The notes beneath the pieces were generated by a model. The model was not told where the DNA came from and did no database searches. It saw only the letters and a program-made list of their open reading frames with translations. This document shows, piece by piece, positions 8,000 through 16,815 of a stretch of 64,000 nt of DNA. Where the stretch lies: assembly GCF_004342425.1 (NCBI RefSeq), contig NZ_SLWQ01000013.1:18687-82686 (forward strand). The letters are read 5' to 3'. The position numbers and the translations under genes are program-made. The DNA comes from Dokdonella fugitiva (GTDB lineage: Bacteria; Pseudomonadota; Gammaproteobacteria; Xanthomonadales; Rhodanobacteraceae). Within the stretch, counting starts at the first letter, position 1, and each line of letters starts with the position of its first letter.

Positions 8000-9415
8000 C
8001 TGTTCGAACGATCCAGGAAAGGTGAGCGCGCGCTGCTGCTGCAGCCGCAGGCACCCGGGCGCGCCGATCCGCTCGCGCTCGATGAGTTCTCCGAACTCGC
8101 ACGCTCCGCCGGCGCCACCGTCGTCGGCAGCCTGACCGCGCGCGTCGAGCGGCCCAATCCGCGCTACTTCGTCGGCACCGGCAAGGCCGAGGAGCTGCGC
8201 GACCACCGGCGCGCGCTCGACGCGGATCTCATCCTCGTCAATCATGCGTTGAGCCCGGTACAGGAGCGCAACCTCGAGAAGCTCACCGAGTGCCGCGTGG
8301 TCGACCGGACCGGCCTCATCCTCGACATTTTCGCCCAGCGCGCGCGCTCGCACGAAGGCAAGCTGCAGGTCGAGCTCGCCCAGCTCAAGCACATGTCGAC
8401 ACGCCTCGTGCGCGGCTGGACCCATCTCGAGCGCCAGCGCGGCGGCGCGATCGGCTTGCGCGGCCCGGGTGAAACGCAGCTCGAACTCGACCGCCGCCTG
8501 CTCGGCGAGCGCGTCAAGCAGCTGCAGAAGCGCATGGAAAAGGTCGAGACGCAGCGCGCGACCGCGCGCCGCTCGCGCCAGCGCAACGAACTGCCGGTGG
8601 TCGCGCTGGTCGGCTACACCAACGCGGGCAAGTCGACCCTGTTCAATGCGCTCACGGGTTCGTCGGTGTATGCGGCCAACCAGCTGTTCGCGACGCTCGA
8701 CCCGACCCTGCGCCGCCTCGACGGCCTCGACTGCGGCCCGGTCGTGCTCGCCGACACCGTCGGCTTCATCCGCGACCTTCCGCACGACCTGGTCGCGGCG
8801 TTCCGCTCGACGCTGGCCGAGGCGCGCGACGCCGACCTGTTGCTGCACGTCGTCGACGCGTCCGATCCGGAGCGCGACGAGCGCATCCTCGACGTCGAGC
8901 GGGTGCTGCAGGAAATCGGCGCCGACGAACTGCCGCAGATCCTCGTCTACAACAAGATCGACCTGCTGGACGGCGCCGCCGACGGCGGAGCGCACGGCGC
9001 CGACGGCGAAGATGCGCGCGCCGCGCCGGTGGTCGCGCCGGGGCGCGTCGACTACCTCGACGGCGGCGAATTGCCGCGCGCATGGGTGTCCGCGGTCGAA
9101 GGCTCGGGCATCAACGGCCTGCTGCGGGCGATCGGCATGCGCCTCGGCGACGAGCGCGTGCGTGCCGAGCTCCTGCTGCCGAGCGACGCGGGCCGCCTGC
9201 GCGCGCGCCTGCATGCGCAAGGCCTCGTCGCGGCGGAACGCGTCGACGAGAGCGGTTGGCACATCCGCATCGACGCGCCGCGCGCGCTGGTCGAACCGCT
9301 GTTCGGCCTGCCCGGCGGCGATGGCGACTGGCTGCGCGCGCGCTTGCTTGCCGCCGCGGAAGGCCCTACCTACAATCGAACGACGGCACGGGCCGACCTG
9401 CGCGATCGTCCATGA
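8000..9415 (+). CDS. hflX: GTPase HflX (ribosome rescue/splitting factor), probable CTG start
   Basis: The N-terminal HflX domain (RYFVGTGKAEEL, NHALSPVQERNLEK, CRVVDRTGLILDIFAQRARSHEGKLQVELAQL, GPGETQLE) is followed by a G domain with GYTNAGKST, DTVGFI and NKID, and a C-terminal domain. HflX binds 50S/70S ribosomes and splits stalled ribosomes after heat stress. Homologues start MFDR..GE; here the matching position is CTG 8000 (LFERSRKGERALLL), with a GAGG eight bases upstream, and no ATG or GTG sits in frame nearby. A TTG at 7874 gives a longer form whose extra residues look non-coding. The protein has 471 residues from CTG, with an Ala/Gly/Asp-rich insert near residues 325-350. Confidence 0.93.
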   Translation: MFERSRKGERALLLQPQAPGRADPLALDEFSELARSAGATVVGSLTARVERPNPRYFVGTGKAEELRDHRRALDADLILVNHALSPVQERNLEKLTECRVVDRTGLILDIFAQRARSHEGKLQVELAQLKHMSTRLVRGWTHLERQRGGAIGLRGPGETQLELDRRLLGERVKQLQKRMEKVETQRATARRSRQRNELPVVALVGYTNAGKSTLFNALTGSSVYAANQLFATLDPTLRRLDGLDCGPVVLADTVGFIRDLPHDLVAAFRSTLAEARDADLLLHVVDASDPERDERILDVERVLQEIGADELPQILVYNKIDLLDGAADGGAHGADGEDARAAPVVAPGRVDYLDGGELPRAWVSAVEGSGINGLLRAIGMRLGDERVRAELLLPSDAGRLRARLHAQGLVAAERVDESGWHIRIDAPRALVEPLFGLPGGDGDWLRARLLAAAEGPTYNRTTARADLRDRP

Positions 9416-9552
9416 CGTTCGACGTCGGCGATCGCGTTCCGGTTCGCGACGTCGATCCCGCGCGGTCCGGTCGAACGCATCCGCAGCGGCCGCCTCCGGC
9501 CGCGCTTCCACGAAGATCCTGGCGCTTGCGTCCCGCAGCGAGGTAAATAGCG

Positions 9553-10593
9553 ATGGCATGGAACGAACCCGGCAGCGGCAAGCAGCGCGATCCATGGAAG
9601 GATGGCGGCAACAGCGGCCCGTCGCCGGATTTCGATGCCCTCGCGCGGCGCCTGCGTGACTTCTTCAATCGCCTGTTCGGCGGCGGTGGCGGCGGCGTCG
9701 CGATCGCGCTGGTCGGCGCGCTCATCGCCTGGTGCGCGTGGGACAGCATGGTGCGCGTCAACGCGAGCGACACCGGCGTCGTGCTGCGCTTCGGGCGCTT
9801 CTCGCGCCTGATGACGCCGGGCATCAACTTCAAGTTCCCGCGCCCGGTCGAGAGCGTGGTGCCGGTGCCGATCGGCAAGACGCTGCAAACCAACGACCAG
9901 GTGCGCATGCTGACCAAGGACGAGAACATCGTGCTGGTCGATTTCAACGTGCAGTACCGCATCAGCGACCCGCGGTTGTTCCTGTTCGGCGTGCGCGACC
10001 CGGACGGCACGCTCGGCCAGGCCGCGGAAAGCGCGGTGCGCACCGTGATCGGCGGCAGCGACATGGACACGATCCTCTCCGGCCAGCGCAGCGAACTCAT
10101 GGTGCAGGCCAAGCAGCTGTTGCAGGCCAACCTCGACCAGTACAAGGCCGGCCTGTCGATCAGCGAGCTGAACTTCCAGAACGTGCGCCCGCCGCAGGAC
10201 GTCAAGGACGCATTCGACGATGCCAACCGCGCCCTGCAGGACAAGCAGCGCGCCGAAGAGGAAGCGAAGGCGTACGCGAGCCAGGTCGTGCCGGAGGCGC
10301 GCGGCGACGCCGCCGCGGTGCGTGCGGAAGCGGAAGGCTACAAGAGCAAGGTCACGGCGCGCGCCGAAGGCGATGCGCAGCGCTTCAACCTGGTCGAATC
10401 GCAGTACAAGGCCGCGCCCGAAGTCACGCGCAAGCGCCTCTACATCGAGGCGATGGAGCAGGTCGTCGGCAATACGCCGAAGGTGATCGACCTTTCGTCC
10501 GGCAAGAACATCCTCAACCTGCCCGGCGCAGCCGACGTGCGCGTGCCCGCGGCGACCATCGTCACGCCCGATCCGGGCAAGGGAGGCCGCTGA
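9553..10593 (+). CDS. hflK: FtsH protease modulator HflK
   Basis: 346 residues with a Gly/Pro-rich cytoplasmic N-terminus, one transmembrane helix at about residues 51-75 and a periplasmic SPFH/band-7 domain (VVLRFGRFSRLMTPGINFKFP; TKDENIVLVDFNVQYRISDP). A long Ala/Glu/Lys/Arg-rich coiled coil follows, ending in a short hydrophobic tail. HflK and HflC form large membrane assemblies that enclose and restrain FtsH. Its TGA overlaps the hflC ATG (TGATG), so translation is coupled. The gene order hflX-hflK-hflC is as in E. coli. Confidence 0.95.
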   Translation: MAWNEPGSGKQRDPWKDGGNSGPSPDFDALARRLRDFFNRLFGGGGGGVAIALVGALIAWCAWDSMVRVNASDTGVVLRFGRFSRLMTPGINFKFPRPVESVVPVPIGKTLQTNDQVRMLTKDENIVLVDFNVQYRISDPRLFLFGVRDPDGTLGQAAESAVRTVIGGSDMDTILSGQRSELMVQAKQLLQANLDQYKAGLSISELNFQNVRPPQDVKDAFDDANRALQDKQRAEEEAKAYASQVVPEARGDAAAVRAEAEGYKSKVTARAEGDAQRFNLVESQYKAAPEVTRKRLYIEAMEQVVGNTPKVIDLSSGKNILNLPGAADVRVPAATIVTPDPGKGGR

Positions 10594-11453
10594 TGCGTAC
10601 CGCACCAGTCGTCGCGTTGCTCGTCGCGCTGCTCGTCGCCGCCAATTCGATGTTCGTTGTCAGGGAAGGGCAGACCGCGATCCTGCTGCAGTTCGGGCGC
10701 ATCGCCCACACCGGCTACGAGCCGGGCCTGCATTTCCGCATACCGCTCGTGCAGCAGGTGCAGCATTTCGACCAGCGCGTGCTCACGCTCGATTCCGCGC
10801 CCGAACGCTACCTCACCTCCGAGAAGAAGGACGTCAACATCGATTTCTTCGTGAAGTGGCGCATCTCCGACCCGGCGAAGTTCTTCGTCGCGGTCGCCGG
10901 CGACGAGAGCAATGCGCAGCGCCTGGTCGTGCCGATCGTCAAGGAGGGCCTGCGTACCGCGGTCAACTCGCGCACGCTGCAGGAACTCGTCTCGGGCGGG
11001 CGCGCCGACGTCACCCAGCACCTCGTCGCCGATGCCAACGGCAAGACGCAGGGCCTGGGCATCGACGTGCTCGACCTGCGCATCAAGCGCATCGACCTGC
11101 CCGAGGACGGCACGGTGATCGGCTCGGTCTACGAACGCATGCGCTCGGAACGCAAGAAGGTCGCCAGCCAGTTGCGCGCCGAGGGCGAGGAAGCCGCGCG
11201 CGCGATCAAGGCCGACGCGGCGCGCCAGGTGCAGGTGATCAATGCCGAAGCCTATCGCGACGCGCAGAAGACGCGCGGCGAGGGCGATGCGGCGGCCGCG
11301 CAGATCTATGCCGCCGCGTACGGGCGCGATCCGGAGTTCTACGCGTTCTACCGCAGCCTCGAGGCGTACAAGGAAGCGCTCGGCGGCTCCAACGGCACGC
11401 TCGTGCTCGACTCGAAATCCGAGTTCCTGCACTACCTGCAGGACAGCAAGTAG
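10593..11453 (+). CDS. hflC: FtsH protease modulator HflC
   Basis: 286 residues with an N-terminal signal anchor (about residues 5-21) followed by a band-7 domain (FVVREGQTAILLQFGRI, YEPGLHFRIP, KKDVNIDFFVKWRISDP) and a helical coiled-coil region. It ends in the HflC-typical AYGRDPEFYAFYRSLEAYKE. It partners HflK in the FtsH-regulating complex of the inner membrane. ATG 10593 shares bases with the hflK stop, and a GGGAGG lies just upstream, inside hflK. A longer frame beginning at 9732 is read-through of the hflK region and is not real. Confidence 0.95.
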   Translation: MRTAPVVALLVALLVAANSMFVVREGQTAILLQFGRIAHTGYEPGLHFRIPLVQQVQHFDQRVLTLDSAPERYLTSEKKDVNIDFFVKWRISDPAKFFVAVAGDESNAQRLVVPIVKEGLRTAVNSRTLQELVSGGRADVTQHLVADANGKTQGLGIDVLDLRIKRIDLPEDGTVIGSVYERMRSERKKVASQLRAEGEEAARAIKADAARQVQVINAEAYRDAQKTRGEGDAAAAQIYAAAYGRDPEFYAFYRSLEAYKEALGGSNGTLVLDSKSEFLHYLQDSK

Positions 11454-11457
11454 GCGC

Positions 11458-11643
11458 GTGGGCGAGGCGCTCGCCAGCGCGCTCTGTCTCGTGCTCGTGC
11501 TCGAGGGGCTGTTCCTGTTCGCGGCGCCCGCCGCCTGGAAGCGCATGGCCGAGCAATTGCAACAGATCGAACCGCGCCGCCTGCGCCTGTTCGGTGGCGG
11601 CATGGTCGTGATCGGCCTGATCCTGCTCAGGATCGTCCACTGA
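11458..11643 (+). CDS. DUF2065 (YjeT-like) small membrane protein
   Basis: 61 residues from GTG 11458, four bases after the hflC stop. Two hydrophobic segments (residues 5-22 and 43-60) flank a central amphipathic AAWKRMAEQLQQIEPRRLRLFGGGMVVIGL, which is the DUF2065/YjeT pattern. Family members of 60-65 residues lie between hflC and purA in many gammaproteobacteria, exactly as here. Role unknown; probably an inner-membrane hairpin protein. The GTG start fits the family's beginning, and the close spacing suggests cotranscription with hflKC. Confidence 0.85.
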   Translation: MGEALASALCLVLVLEGLFLFAAPAAWKRMAEQLQQIEPRRLRLFGGGMVVIGLILLRIVH

Positions 11644-11665
11644 TAGCCTCCCGGCCGTCGGCACG

Positions 11666-11700
11666 GTGTGCGCGGCGGCCACAGGCACTACAATTCGCGG
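11666..11700 (+). promoter_or_regulatory. Possible purA promoter
   Basis: A good -10-like hexamer TACAAT lies at 11689-11694 in the 202-base gap before purA, with the initiation site expected near 11701 and a leader of about 145 bases. The -35 region is weak. Low certainty; it is the only AT-rich island in this spacer. Confidence 0.3.
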
Positions 11701-11845
11701 GTCAACCGCGGCGATCCGGCGGGTCCGGCGCCGCCCGCGTCGTACCGTCTCCATCGCCTCCGCCACGGCCCGGCCACGGCGGTCGCCGGGGCCAGCCGTC
11801 CCGGTCGCGCACCATCGCACTCATACTCGCATCAGGAACAATCGC

Positions 11846-13138
11846 ATGGGCAAGTCAGTCGTCATTCTCGGCGCGCAATGGGGCGACGAAGGCAAGGGCA
11901 AGATCGTCGACCTGCTCACCCAGGACATCGGCGCGGTGGTGCGCTTCCAGGGCGGCCACAATGCCGGCCATACGCTCGTCATCAATGGCAAGAAGACGGT
12001 ACTGCACCTGATCCCGTCGGGCATCCTGCGCGACGGCGCGCTGTGCCTGATCGGCAACGGCGTCGTGTTGTCGCCGGCGGCGCTGCAGAAGGAGATCGCC
12101 GAGCTCGAGGGCAACGGCGTCGAGGTGCGCTCGCGCCTGAAGATCAGCCCGGCGACGCCGCTGATCATGCCGTACCACATCGCGCTCGACCAGGCGCGCG
12201 AGAAGGCCGCGGGCGGCAAGGCGATCGGCACGACGGGCCGCGGCATCGGGCCCGCGTACGAGGACAAGGTCGCGCGCCGCGGCATCCGTGTCGCCGACCT
12301 GCACTACCCGCAGCAGCTAGGCGAACTGCTGCGCACAGCGCTCGACTATCACAATTTCGTGCTGACCAAGTACCTCGGCGTCGATCCGGTCGACTACCAG
12401 AAGACGTTCGACGAAGCGCTCGCGTTCGGCGAGTACGTCGAGCCGATGAAGTCCGACGTCGCCGGGATCCTGCACGACCTGCACAAGCAGGGGCGCAAGG
12501 TATTGTTCGAGGGCGCGCAGGGCGCGTTGCTCGACATCGACCATGGCACGTATCCGTACGTGACCTCGTCGAACACGACGATCGGCGGCGCGCTCGCCGG
12601 CGCGGGCGTCGGCGCCGACTACATCGACTACGTGCTCGGCATCGCCAAGGCCTATGCGACGCGCGTCGGCGGCGGTCCGTTCCCGACCGAGCTCGACGAC
12701 GAGATCGGCCAGGGCATCCGCGACCGCGGCCAGGAGTACGGCGCCTCGACCGGCCGCCCGCGCCGCTGCGGCTGGATGGACATCGTCGCGCTCAAGCGTG
12801 CGGTCGCGATCAATGGCATCACCGGCCTGTGCATCACCAAGCTCGACATCCTCGACGGGATGGACAAGCTCAAGATCTGCATCGCCTATGAATACCGCGG
12901 CAAGCGCACCGAGTACGCGCCGCTCGACGCGGCAGGCTGGGACGAATGCACGCCGGTCTACCTCGAATTCCCCGGCTGGCAGGAATCAACCCACGGCATC
13001 ACCGAATGGGACCGGTTGCCGCCGGCGGCGCGTGCCTACCTGCGCGCGCTCGAGGAACTGGCGGGCTGCCCGCTCGCGATCGTCTCGACCGGCCCCGACC
13101 GCGACGCGAACATCGTTCTGCGCGATCCGTTCGCCTGA
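11846..13138 (+). CDS. purA: Adenylosuccinate synthetase
   Basis: Catalyses GTP-dependent condensation of IMP with aspartate, the first committed step to AMP. It begins MGKSVVILGAQWGDEGKGKIVD with the P-loop and catalytic Asp. GGHNAGHT, IGTTGRGIGPAYEDK, LFEGAQGALLDIDHGTYPYVTSSN and the STGRPRRCGW aspartate/IMP region follow. 430 residues, full length. ATG 11846 is preceded by an AGGAA Shine-Dalgarno sequence; the frame is open far upstream but without homology. It closes the conserved hfl block. Confidence 0.97.
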   Translation: MGKSVVILGAQWGDEGKGKIVDLLTQDIGAVVRFQGGHNAGHTLVINGKKTVLHLIPSGILRDGALCLIGNGVVLSPAALQKEIAELEGNGVEVRSRLKISPATPLIMPYHIALDQAREKAAGGKAIGTTGRGIGPAYEDKVARRGIRVADLHYPQQLGELLRTALDYHNFVLTKYLGVDPVDYQKTFDEALAFGEYVEPMKSDVAGILHDLHKQGRKVLFEGAQGALLDIDHGTYPYVTSSNTTIGGALAGAGVGADYIDYVLGIAKAYATRVGGGPFPTELDDEIGQGIRDRGQEYGASTGRPRRCGWMDIVALKRAVAINGITGLCITKLDILDGMDKLKICIAYEYRGKRTEYAPLDAAGWDECTPVYLEFPGWQESTHGITEWDRLPPAARAYLRALEELAGCPLAIVSTGPDRDANIVLRDPFA

Positions 13139-13156
13139 CCCTGGTCGATCGCCACG

Positions 13157-13181
13157 GAGCGCATCATTCGTGGATGCGCTC
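13157..13181 (+). terminator. Hairpin after purA, possible terminator
   Basis: A perfect 9-bp stem (GAGCGCATC at 13157-13165 with GATGCGCTC at 13173-13181) encloses a 7-base loop, 18 bases after the purA stop. It is followed by GTTGGCG rather than a proper U-tract, so intrinsic termination would be weak. Confidence 0.4.
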
Positions 13182-13297
13182 GTTGGCGCGTGCGCATTGA
13201 CGCATCCGGTCCCGCCGGTCGGGCGGCGTCGGGTCGGCCTGTTCATTGCGGCTCAAGGCGCGGCGCCGACCGCGGCGGAGGCGGGCGACGTGGCCCG

Positions 13298-13516
13298 TCA
13301 GGCGCTCTTCGCGGCGCGCTGCGAACGGAAGCGATCGAGCGCGGCCTTCAGCGCGTCGGTGCGGTCGCGCATGAGCTTGAGCTTCACGCGCGCTTCGATG
13401 ACCTTGACCTTGAACTCGTCACGCTCGACCGGGCTCGGCGTCGCCGCGACCGGTCCGGCGCCCTTGAGCTGGCGCAGAGCCGTGTTCCAGTCGCGTGCAT
13501 CGAACTTGGCCGTCAT
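13298..13516 (-). CDS. Small hypothetical coiled-coil protein
   Basis: 72 residues from ATG 13516, with AGGA eight to nine bases upstream. The second half (ERDEFKVKVIEARVKLKLMRDRTDALKAALDRFRSQRAA) is strongly basic with heptad-like hydrophobic spacing and is predicted as one long helix; the first half is polar. I do not recognise a family. It stands alone, convergent with purA, with the diguanylate cyclase diverging on the other side. Codon use is like its neighbours and the start has a fair ribosome site, so I consider it real. Confidence 0.6.
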   Translation of the reverse strand: MTAKFDARDWNTALRQLKGAGPVAATPSPVERDEFKVKVIEARVKLKLMRDRTDALKAALDRFRSQRAAKSA

Positions 13517-13739
13517 CGGGGTTTCCTCGCTTGCAGTCACGACGTTTCGCCGCGATCCTCGGCGGCATGGCGACAATCTGTCGGACATCGGCGCAACGGA
13601 CTGTGACGGCGGCCACGGGACGACGTTCAGGTGCGTGGACGGTCGCACGAGGCCGCCGGATGGCCGGCGCATGCATCCATCGCATGTCCTGCGCGGCCAT
13701 GCCGGGGCACGGCGGGAACGTTGCCTGCAGGAGCGAACG

Positions 13740-14684
13740 ATGACCGAAGACGGCAACCCATCCACGGGCGTCGACCCTGCAGTCTACAAGACCCTGCTCG
13801 AGTCGACGCGTGCGATCCCTTGGAAGATCGACTGGGGCACGAAGGCGTTCGCCTACATCGGCCCGCAGATCGAAGCGTTGCTCGGCTGGACGCAAGACAG
13901 CTGGGCGTCGGCGCAGGACTGGGCCGAACGCATCCATCCGGACGATCGCGAGCGGGTCGTGCAGTTCTGCGTCGCGCAATCGCAGGCCGGCGTCGACCAC
14001 GAAGCGGATTACCGTGCGCTGACGGCCGCCGGCGACTACGTCTGGATCCGCGACGTCGTGCACGTCGTGCGCGACGCGGATGGCTCGGTCGAAGCGCTGG
14101 TCGGCTTCATGTTCGACATCAGCGAGCGCAAGCGCACCGAGGAGCAGCTGCTCGGCCTGCAGGCCGAACTGCAGGACCTGTCGTTCAAGGATGCGCTCAC
14201 CGGCCTCGCCAACCGCCGCCGCTTCGACCAGGTCATCGAGCGCGAATGGGCGGAGGCGGGATCCGGCGCCCGACCGCTGTCGCTGGTCATGATCGACATC
14301 GACTACTTCAAGCAATACAACGACCACTACGGCCATCTGCGCGGGGACGCCTGCCTCAAGCAGGTGGCCGACCTGCTGTTCGGCGCGGCACAGGGCGGGC
14401 GCAATTTCCTCGCGCGCTTCGGCGGCGAGGAGTTCGCGCTCGTGCTGCCCGAGACGAAGGCCGAAGCCGCGCGCAAGATCGCGACGCGCTGCCGTGATGC
14501 GATCTCGCGCGCGCGGATCGTCCATGCCGCGTCGGCGATCGGTGACTGTCTCACGATCAGCCTCGGCGTCGGTTCATGCGTGCCGGACGACGCTCAGGGG
14601 CTCATGCCGTTCATGGAATGCGTCGATCGCCGCCTGTATCTGGCGAAGCAGCAGGGTCGCGATCGCATCGTCACCGACGGCTGA
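13740..14684 (+). CDS. PAS-GGDEF diguanylate cyclase
   Basis: 314 residues, soluble. A PAS_3-fold sensor (about residues 15-130; WKIDWGTKAFAYIGPQIEALLGW, WAERIHPDDRERV, FDISERKRTEEQL) joins through a short coiled coil to a GGDEF domain (about 150-310; DALTGLANRRRFDQ, MIDIDYFKQYNDHYGH, RFGGEEFALVLPE). The GGEEF active site and the metal/substrate residues are intact, so it should make cyclic di-GMP. The RxxD product-inhibition site expected five residues before GGEEF is absent. ATG 13740 has an AGGAG sequence upstream. The PAS ligand is unknown. Confidence 0.9.
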   Translation: MTEDGNPSTGVDPAVYKTLLESTRAIPWKIDWGTKAFAYIGPQIEALLGWTQDSWASAQDWAERIHPDDRERVVQFCVAQSQAGVDHEADYRALTAAGDYVWIRDVVHVVRDADGSVEALVGFMFDISERKRTEEQLLGLQAELQDLSFKDALTGLANRRRFDQVIEREWAEAGSGARPLSLVMIDIDYFKQYNDHYGHLRGDACLKQVADLLFGAAQGGRNFLARFGGEEFALVLPETKAEAARKIATRCRDAISRARIVHAASAIGDCLTISLGVGSCVPDDAQGLMPFMECVDRRLYLAKQQGRDRIVTDG

Positions 14685-14939
14685 GTGCGATTGGCGCCAT
14701 CGGCGCAGGTGCACGCCGCACGCGTGCGTCGTGCACGGCGCGGCCGAAGGCGCGGTTCGCGCCGCCAGATCCTGCGCCATGCCGCCGCCGGCGCGGCACT
14801 CGACCACCGCGACGGCAACGGTTTCGCACACGGCGAAATAATTTCGCAGCGCGCCGCGCGACAGCGTGTCGTGGCGCGCCTGCACCGCTGGCACGGCACC
14901 TGCTTCGATGCCCCGGCTCCCCACGAGAAGGTCGCATCG

Positions 14940-16046
14940 ATGAGCATCGAAGAGGCGCAGTTCCGCGGCGCAGGCCGGGTCGAAGCCGTCACGCGCGAGG
15001 AGCCGGCGGACGGCGCCGGACGCGAATGCCTGGACCACACCGCCGAGCGCATCGCCCGCCTGCTGCAGTACGAATACGGCGGCGTGCGTGACGGGCGCCA
15101 GCGCATCTACTTCGTGCCCGACCACACGCTCACCCTCGGCGAGGCCGCACGCCTCGGCATCCGGTCCGAGCGCGACCTGTACGGCGGTGTCGTGCCGTAC
15201 GCGTTCGTCGGCACGCGCGCAGCGACGCACGCGCCGGTCTCGGCGGACGCGATCGTGCCGCAGCGCTGGTCATACGCGCTCGCGCGCATGCTCGCGACGA
15301 GCGTCCTGCGTGGCTACTCCGCGTTTTCGCTCATGGATGCGTGCGCGGCGGCGAAACGGCTGCTGCGCAGCGGACCCGTGCGCATCCATCGAGGCGACGC
15401 CGAGCCGGCCGAGGCGAGCGCGGTCCTGCACGACGTCGACGAGTGCCTGGAGGCGCTCGAGGCGATCCCCCTCGTCGATCTCGCCGTGCGCGGCGTGGTG
15501 GTCGAGCATGCACTGGCCGAGGAGACCGTGCACGTGGTCGGCAGCGCGCAGGTCGGCGCGCAAGCGATCAGCTACATCGGCACGCGGCGCGCGCCGCGCA
15601 TCGAGCAGGGGCGGGCGGTGCACGCGGGCTGCGACCTCGTCGTCGTGCAGGGTGACTTCGCCGCGCTCGACGGCGTCGGCCTCGATGCCGAGAGCCGCGC
15701 CGCGGTGCTGAAGGCGGCGCACTACGATGCCGCGCTCGCCCACGCCTACCGGCCATCGTTCGCTTCTCGACGCAGCTACGACGTCGTGCGCGGGCGCAAC
15801 GCGCACGGTGAAGTGCGCATGGGCGTGCGCGGCCCGCTCTGGAGCTGCTCGGCCGAGAGTCCGGCGGAGGTCGCGGCGATGCTCGCGTTCCGTGACCTGC
15901 CGGGGCTCGCCTCGCTGCGTGCATCGACCTACGAGTCGATCGGCGCGTTCGACCTGCCGGACGGCGCAATGGTCTATCATCGGGCCGACGACGAGGCCGG
16001 CGGCTTGGTGACGCGCTATTGCACGATCGACATGCATGCGTCCTGA
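14940..16046 (+). CDS. DUF3182 family protein
   Basis: 368 residues from ATG 14940, preceded by GAGAAGG. The sequence resembles DUF3182 proteins, which look like ATP-grasp/carboxylase-fold enzymes. Conserved-looking blocks are IYFVPDHTLT, DLYGGVVPYAFVGTRAATH, GPVRIHRGD, DVDECLEALEAI, GVVVEHAL and ISYIGTRR. No signal peptide or transmembrane segment is visible. The reaction is unknown. Neighbours are a diguanylate cyclase and a two-component gene pair, with no close overlap, so its context gives little guidance. The family assignment is from memory of the pattern and is moderately sure. Confidence 0.7.
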   Translation: MSIEEAQFRGAGRVEAVTREEPADGAGRECLDHTAERIARLLQYEYGGVRDGRQRIYFVPDHTLTLGEAARLGIRSERDLYGGVVPYAFVGTRAATHAPVSADAIVPQRWSYALARMLATSVLRGYSAFSLMDACAAAKRLLRSGPVRIHRGDAEPAEASAVLHDVDECLEALEAIPLVDLAVRGVVVEHALAEETVHVVGSAQVGAQAISYIGTRRAPRIEQGRAVHAGCDLVVVQGDFAALDGVGLDAESRAAVLKAAHYDAALAHAYRPSFASRRSYDVVRGRNAHGEVRMGVRGPLWSCSAESPAEVAAMLAFRDLPGLASLRASTYESIGAFDLPDGAMVYHRADDEAGGLVTRYCTIDMHAS

Positions 16047-16133
16047 GGTCGTGGCATCGCCGCACGCGAGCCGCGACATCTGCGTGGCTCACCGCCCCCG
16101 GCGCAGTGCCGCCAGTCCACAGCGAGGCACGCC

Positions 16134-16808
16134 ATGCAATCCACATCGCCGATGACGAACGTGCCGCGTGTCGAGACGCTGGGGCAGCTCGTCGGGCAGT
16201 TCGCCCACGACCTCAACAACCAGCTCGCGATCGCGCTCGCGAGCGTCGAACTCGCATCCCGGCTCGACGATCGCGACAAGGTGCGGCAGCTGCTGAGCCG
16301 CGCGATCGATGCAATCGAGCGCCAGCGCGCCCTGCTCGAGGCGATGGCGAACGCATCCGCCGCCTGTGCGCGCCCCGAAGCCTGCGACGTGCACGCATTG
16401 CTGGAAGACGTGGGTACGCGATTGCCGTCGCGCTTCGTGCTCAAGCGCAGTGCCGCCGATGCCACCGTGGTCTGCGACCGCGCGTTCCTGTGCGATGCGC
16501 TCGCGCACCTGCTTGCCCATTCAGCCTCAGGGGACGCGCTCACGATCGAGACGAGCAACGACCCCGCCTCGCGCCTCGATGGCGCCGCATCGCTCGTGCT
16601 GGTGGTCGCGCCGATGGCGCCACCGGACCGCGGCCCCGAGCGCGCATTCGCACCGTTCGGTGGAGCGGACGGTGGCGGACTCGGCCTCGCGCAGATCCAC
16701 GACACGGTGCGCCGCACCGGTGGCCGGGCCGATTTCCAGGCGTTGCCGGGCGAGGTCTTCGGCCTGCGCATCGAGCTGCCGCTGGCGGCCTTCGCCGTGG
16801 CGGGTTGA
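16134..16808 (+). CDS. Small histidine-kinase-like protein with degenerate ATP site
   Basis: 224 residues and no sensor domain. An NtrB-like H-box lies at about residues 17-35 (LVGQFAHDLNNQLAIALASVELA). The HATPase region is eroded: the N-box position reads LAHLLAHSAS, lacking the ATP/Mg-binding Asn, and the G1 box (DxGxG) is replaced by VVAPMAPPDRG; only the G2 glycines (GGGLGLAQIH) remain. It may therefore act as a phosphatase or phosphotransfer partner rather than a kinase, or lean on another kinase. It is convergent with the sigma-54 response regulator gene, whose stop is 8 bases away, and the two are the obvious pair. Soluble, cytoplasmic. Confidence 0.75.
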   Translation: MQSTSPMTNVPRVETLGQLVGQFAHDLNNQLAIALASVELASRLDDRDKVRQLLSRAIDAIERQRALLEAMANASAACARPEACDVHALLEDVGTRLPSRFVLKRSAADATVVCDRAFLCDALAHLLAHSASGDALTIETSNDPASRLDGAASLVLVVAPMAPPDRGPERAFAPFGGADGGGLGLAQIHDTVRRTGGRADFQALPGEVFGLRIELPLAAFAVAG

Positions 16809-16815
16809 GCGTGCC

